The position numbers were made by a program, and so were the translations under genes. A DNA stretch of 64,000 nucleotides, taken from positions 372,001 through 436,000 of the forward strand of contig VGVQ01000001.1 of NCBI GenBank assembly GCA_016874005.1. Direction: 5' to 3'. The notes under the pieces were generated by a model. That model was not told where the DNA came from and searched no databases. It was given only the letters and a program-made list of their open reading frames with translations. The DNA comes from Gemmatimonadota bacterium. Its GTDB lineage: Bacteria > Gemmatimonadota > Gemmatimonadetes > Gemmatimonadales > GWC2-71-9. This document shows positions 60,414 through 64,000 of the stretch, piece by piece (position 1 is the first letter of the stretch; each line of letters begins with the position of its first letter).

Positions 60414-61676
60414 CTAGGGGGACGGCGTGGCCGACATCACCCGGGTAGCGACCAGCAACACCTCACCGCTCTGACACCGAAAGGCCGATTTGACGGGCCA
60501 ATCCGCTGGCGAGAGAGCCGGCTCATCGGTGAATCGCTGGGGTAGTCCCATCTGGAGGTCGACGTTGCGGGCCAGCAGGGAAGCCCGTACCCTGCCGGCA
60601 ACCGTGCTGACGATCTCGTCGAGCACGCCGGCCTCGTCGCCGTTCGGTGCGGACGGCTGGCCGAGCATCTTCCCGGCGAGCCCCCGGATGGAGTCGGCGT
60701 CGCTCAGGATCGAGATTTCGACGATCGCCCCCGACCGGTCCTCGATCTGGAGCGCCGCGCGGAGCGGCAACACCAAGGCATCGGCCTCCGCGGCCGGCAG
60801 TCGGGCAACGTCCTGGCTTGCCAGCGCACCGATTGTTTGCTGAGTGGCCGATTGAAGCTCGGGTTGAAGGTCCCCTTCAAGCAGCTGTTGCAGCCGCTCG
60901 GTCGGCGACGCCGTTCGCAGGACCGTCCGGCGAAAGGCGCTCATGGACTGGTCTGGGACGAAGGATTTCGTCAGGACCCCGTGGAACCGGCGCGCCTTCT
61001 CCGCTTCGAACTGGTCGGAGAAAGCCAGCAGGAACACCTCCGGCGGCGTCGCCTGAAACTGGGCGGCGACTCGGCGGAGTGTCTCGACCACGAGATCCTC
61101 GTTCAGAAGGTTGAGCCCTTGCGCCACCAGCACCACGCTCGGCGGTGGGGATCGTTGCTGGAAGGCGGCGACCCCCTGCATGCCCGAGGACGCCTCGATG
61201 ACGTCGTACGAAGCCCCCAGTAACGGTCGCGCGAACGCGAGGAAATTGGGATCGCTGTCGATGATCAGGAGGCCGTCGATCGACCCGCTCGTCATCCGCT
61301 CCCGCCAACGGGTCGCCCCTCGGACGGCATGGCGGAGGCGAGGGATCGCTTGGTCCACCCGAATCGGCTTGAGGAGATAGTCGGCGACGCCAAGGGCCAG
61401 GAGTTGCCGGACGTCGTCGGCGTTGGACAGAGCACTGACGAAGACGATCGGCATATCGCGATGCTTGGGCGACGAACGGATCGCCCGGAGAGTGTCCATC
61501 CCGTTCAGGATCGGCATCTCGAAGTCGAGTACGACCAGGTCCGGCTCAGCCACCTCGAGTCGGGAAAGCAAGTCGAGCCCGTTCTCGAATTCTTCCACCT
61601 CGAGACCAAGCTGCTCCAACATCCGCTTGATCATGGTGCGGTGGGCGCGTTCGTCGTCGGCGATCAGAGCTAGCAC
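60414..61676 (-). CDS. Response regulator with two REC domains and a CheX-like C-terminus
   Basis: 420 residues. REC1 (about 1-120) is complete: LIADDERAHRTM acidic pair, LVVLDFEMPILNG with the phosphoacceptor Asp near residue 52, and YLLKPI with the Lys. REC2 (about 130-250) begins LLIIDSDPNFLAFARPLL, but the acceptor strand reads SVVLVAQGLN with no Asp, so it is probably a pseudo-receiver. The C-terminal 170 residues (GDLQPELQSATQQTIGAL ... VLDEIVSTVAGRVRASLL) resemble CheC/CheX-type phosphatase folds, though I cannot confirm the catalytic Glu-Asn pair. The GTG at 61674-61676 has GGACG upstream. No histidine kinase is adjacent. Confidence 0.78.
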   Translation of the reverse strand: MLALIADDERAHRTMIKRMLEQLGLEVEEFENGLDLLSRLEVAEPDLVVLDFEMPILNGMDTLRAIRSSPKHRDMPIVFVSALSNADDVRQLLALGVADYLLKPIRVDQAIPRLRHAVRGATRWRERMTSGSIDGLLIIDSDPNFLAFARPLLGASYDVIEASSGMQGVAAFQQRSPPPSVVLVAQGLNLLNEDLVVETLRRVAAQFQATPPEVFLLAFSDQFEAEKARRFHGVLTKSFVPDQSMSAFRRTVLRTASPTERLQQLLEGDLQPELQSATQQTIGALASQDVARLPAAEADALVLPLRAALQIEDRSGAIVEISILSDADSIRGLAGKMLGQPSAPNGDEAGVLDEIVSTVAGRVRASLLARNVDLQMGLPQRFTDEPALSPADWPVKSAFRCQSGEVLLVATRVMSATPSP

Positions 61677-61796
61677 TGGACGTCCTCGACTGGGGCAGTG
61701 CGGGGCCGGGCCGGTCCCCGCCTCCGGTAGCATCGGTCGGGGCCGGCCCGGCTTGAGATCGCCCCCGCGCGACTCCCGGAACCGATCCCGGGGCGG

Positions 61797-61802
61797 TAAG
61801 AT
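61797..61802 (+). promoter_or_regulatory. TANNNT hexamer six bases before an ATG (leaderless -10)
   Basis: TAAGAT with a six-base gap to the ATG at 61809; no convincing Shine-Dalgarno. Confidence 0.4.
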
Positions 61803-61808
61803 CTTCGG

Positions 61809-62681
61809 ATGAACCGTCGAGACGTCGTCCTTGCCGCGGCCGGTTTCGCGGTCCCGTGGCCCCAGGTCGTCGGGGAGCCCCTCTTTCGGATCTCGCTGGC
61901 GCAATGGTCGCTTCATTGGGCCCTCTTCGCCAAGGAGCTCGATCACCTCGATTTCGCCCGAACCGCCCGGCGGGACTTCGGCATCGAGGCGATCGAATAC
62001 GTCAACGTCTTCTTCAAGGAGCGCGCGAGCGACGCGGGGTATCTTGCGGAGATGAATCGGCGAGCCGCCGGCGAAGGCGTCTATCAGCACTTGATCATGT
62101 GCGATGGCGAGGGCCGGCTGGGCGATCCCGACGCGACGAAACGGACCCAGGCGGTCGAGAATCACCGGAAGTGGCTCGAAGCCGCCAAGACGCTCGGATG
62201 CGCCACCATTCGGGTCAACGCGGCCAGCGACGGAAGCTACGAGGAACAACAGAAGTTGGCCGCGGCCGGCCTCCGAGCCCTCACCGAACTGGCCGACCCT
62301 CTCGCGCTGAACGTAATCGTCGAGAATCACGGAGGGCTGTCGTCGAATGGGCGGTGGCTCGCCGGGGTCATGCGGATGGTCGACCACCCGCGCTGCGGGA
62401 CCTTGCCCGACTTCGGCAACTTCTACGAGTACGATCGCTACCAGGGCGTGGCGGATCTGATGCCGTTCGCCAAGGCGGTGAGCGCCAAATCCCACGATTT
62501 CGATGGCTTCGGCGAGGAGCGGACCAAGGACTATCGCCGCCTCCTGCGAACCGTGGTGGATTCCGGGTTCCGATCGTGGGTCGGGATCGAGTACGAGGGC
62601 GATCGCCTGCCAGAACGGGTGGGCATCGAGCGAACTCTCGAACTTCTCCGCCGAATCGAAGGGGAGATGAGAACACGATGA
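61809..62681 (+). CDS. Exported TIM-barrel sugar isomerase/epimerase-like protein
   Basis: A 290-residue xylose-isomerase-like TIM barrel (PF01261 type). [18 protein letters not shown] is a Tat-like leader. [67 protein letters not shown] (metal Glu/His), [16 protein letters not shown] and [11 protein letters not shown] supply the usual acidic and His metal ligands. It overlaps the next Gfo/Idh gene by four bases (ATGA), a pairing typical of keto-sugar or inositol pathways. Confidence 0.87.
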   Translation: MNRRDVVLAAAGFAVPWPQVVGEPLFRISLAQWSLHWALFAKELDHLDFARTARRDFGIEAIEYVNVFFKERASDAGYLAEMNRRAAGEGVYQHLIMCDGEGRLGDPDATKRTQAVENHRKWLEAAKTLGCATIRVNAASDGSYEEQQKLAAAGLRALTELADPLALNVIVENHGGLSSNGRWLAGVMRMVDHPRCGTLPDFGNFYEYDRYQGVADLMPFAKAVSAKSHDFDGFGEERTKDYRRLLRTVVDSGFRSWVGIEYEGDRLPERVGIERTLELLRRIEGEMRTR

Positions 62682-63973
62682 CACGACCCGATCGGCGTGA
62701 GTTCGTCTCGACCACGGCCGCCGCGGCCGGCTTTGCCGCCGTCCAAGGCCGGCGCTTCGAACCGGGCCCGATACCCATTGCCCCACCGCCGGCGCCGCTG
62801 TCAACCGACGAGCCGGTCCGGATCGGGATCATTGGCACCGGCGGGATGGGCACCGGGCACGCGGAAGCCCTTGCGGCCATTGGCAAGGACGGCCGAGCGA
62901 ACGTCAGGGTGGTCGGTCTCGCCGACGTCTGCGCCGCCCGGCTCGCCGAGGCCAAGGCCAAACTCGAGGCGATCCAGGGTTCGGGAACGGTCGAGACTTA
63001 CTACCCCAACTACCGAGCGCTGCTTGGCAACACCGAGGTGCACGGCGTCGTGATCGCCAGCCCGGAGCACTGGCACGCCCGGATGGTGGAGGAGGCCATC
63101 GCCGAAGGCAAAGCCGTCTACGTCGAGAAGCCGATGACCCTCAGGCTCCCAGAGGCGCTTCGGCTGCTTGCGGTCGCCAAGGCCAATCCCCAGGCGCTGA
63201 TCACGGTCGGGACCCAGTTCGTGATGCAGCCGAGTTACCGGAAGGCACGGGAACTGATCGCCAGTGGCGCGATCGGCAAGCCAGTGTGGAGCCAAACCAG
63301 CTATTGCCGAAACTCCAAAGAAGGCGAATGGCTCTATTACTCGATCGATCCGGCCTGGAAGCCAGGCGAGAACCTCGATTGGAAACAGTGGTGCGGCCCG
63401 CTCGGCGAGGTGCCCTGGGACCCCGAGGTCTACGCCCGGTGGCGCCGTTATCGCCGTTACTCGACCGGGATCATCGGCGACCTTCTGGTGCATCGGATCA
63501 CCCCGCTGATCATGGCCCTCGATCTGGGTTGGCCCACCCGAGTGGTCGCGTCAGGCGGGCACTATGTCGACAAGGCAATGGAGAACCACGATCAGGTCAA
63601 CATCAACATCGAATTCGAAGGCGACCACACCATGATCGTCGCGGGCTCGACCGCCAACGAGGTCGGGCTGGAAACGGTGATCCGCGGTCACAGGGGCAAC
63701 ATCTACCTCGGCGGCCGGAATGCCGTGATGCGCCCGGAGCGCCTTTACGCCGACGAAATCGAAGAGCGGAGCATCGAGGGGGAGGATCTCGGCGACGAGC
63801 AAGATCAACTCCGAATCCACTGGCTCAACGCGATTCGGAGCAAGACTCCGTCGGCGAGCCCGGTGGAACTCGGGGCCAAAGTCATGGTCGTGGTGGACTT
63901 GGCGACCAGGTCGCTCTGGGAGGGATCGGCCTTCGGGTTCGACCCGGCGACGCTTCGCGCCCGTAAGCTCTAG
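62678..63973 (+). CDS. Tat-exported Gfo/Idh/MocA family oxidoreductase
   Basis: 431 residues. The leader [20 protein letters not shown] is twin-arginine. A Pro-rich spacer leads to the Rossmann domain [20 protein letters not shown], then [31 protein letters not shown] (the EKP motif) and the C-terminal domain with [25 protein letters not shown] and [21 protein letters not shown] (His of the active site). The long exported forms usually carry tightly bound NAD(P) and act on glycosides in the periplasm. It is translationally coupled to the TIM-barrel gene. Confidence 0.9.
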   Translation: MTRPDRREFVSTTAAAAGFAAVQGRRFEPGPIPIAPPPAPLSTDEPVRIGIIGTGGMGTGHAEALAAIGKDGRANVRVVGLADVCAARLAEAKAKLEAIQGSGTVETYYPNYRALLGNTEVHGVVIASPEHWHARMVEEAIAEGKAVYVEKPMTLRLPEALRLLAVAKANPQALITVGTQFVMQPSYRKARELIASGAIGKPVWSQTSYCRNSKEGEWLYYSIDPAWKPGENLDWKQWCGPLGEVPWDPEVYARWRRYRRYSTGIIGDLLVHRITPLIMALDLGWPTRVVASGGHYVDKAMENHDQVNINIEFEGDHTMIVAGSTANEVGLETVIRGHRGNIYLGGRNAVMRPERLYADEIEERSIEGEDLGDEQDQLRIHWLNAIRSKTPSASPVELGAKVMVVVDLATRSLWEGSAFGFDPATLRARKL

Positions 63974-63977
63974 GGCC

Positions 63978-64000
63978 ATGACCGCGGCGGCACCCGCTTC
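63978..64000 (+). CDS. Possible start of a further gene, cut by window edge
   Basis: ATG four bases after the preceding stop, reading MTAAAPA before the window ends. Its position suggests the next gene of the same operon. Nothing more can be said from seven codons. Confidence 0.25.

Overview
The window is a GC-rich, gene-dense stretch of a bacterial chromosome. It has no rRNA, tRNA, CRISPR array, phage or insertion sequence. Gene content suggests a heterotrophic Gram-negative soil or sediment bacterium: two TonB-dependent receptors with carboxypeptidase-regulatory-like N-terminal domains, lipoproteins, Tat-like twin-arginine leaders, S8 and S9 peptidases, CocE/NonD hydrolases, Gfo/Idh/MocA oxidoreductases, zinc-ribbon Ser/Thr kinases, and an EF-P with a PGN tip. 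Gemmatimonadota fits best. This is inferred from gene style, since no marker gene settles it.

Layout. 1-7 kb: adenine salvage (apt, mtnP), a cyclase-family hydrolase, a polysaccharide deacetylase, Hsp20, and a sulfur pair (CstB-like persulfide dioxygenase-rhodanese plus TauE/SafE exporter). 6-14.9 kb: a prolyl-tRNA editing protein, RidA, a hotdog protein with a nitronate monooxygenase, a sialidase-like secreted protein, a TonB receptor, an esterase and a PLP decarboxylase. 15-18.5 kb: a damaged ATP-grasp / GCS2-type ligase pair followed by an intact glutamine-amidotransferase-like hydrolase, then a secreted hypothetical protein and a CrcB fluoride channel. 18.8-24.7 kb: quinone oxidoreductase and bicupin on the minus strand, then on the plus strand a dehydratase, an amidohydrolase and an exported LanC-like protein. 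24.7-38 kb: minus strand only, with an Ig-domain S8 protease, a run of five genes joined by 4-base overlaps (two CocE paralogues, FAD oxidase, GT2, S9 peptidase), and an ABC exporter whose ATPase carries a one-base frameshift. 38.2-41.3 kb: a PadR regulator, a small membrane protein and a second ABC exporter. 41-51 kb: small secreted proteins, an amidase, a SahR-like regulator coupled to ahcY, a cyclophilin, a two-domain multicopper oxidase, an HGSNAT-type acyltransferase, an unknown secreted family and efp. 51.4-64 kb: tandem zinc-ribbon kinase/Sel1 receptors, a TonB receptor with an MFS permease, a two-REC regulator, and two Gfo/Idh dehydrogenases with a TIM-barrel partner that look like carbohydrate use.

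Two signals cross gene borders. Several genes without a Shine-Dalgarno have a TANNNT hexamer 6-7 bases before the ATG, which suggests leaderless transcripts. The heptamer CCTAACG/CGTTAGG occurs 14 times by my count, far above what the scarcity of CTAA/TTAG elsewhere would predict. The most system-like candidates are the ATP-grasp/GCS2/amidohydrolase locus and the dehydratase/aminoacylase/LanC-like operon.
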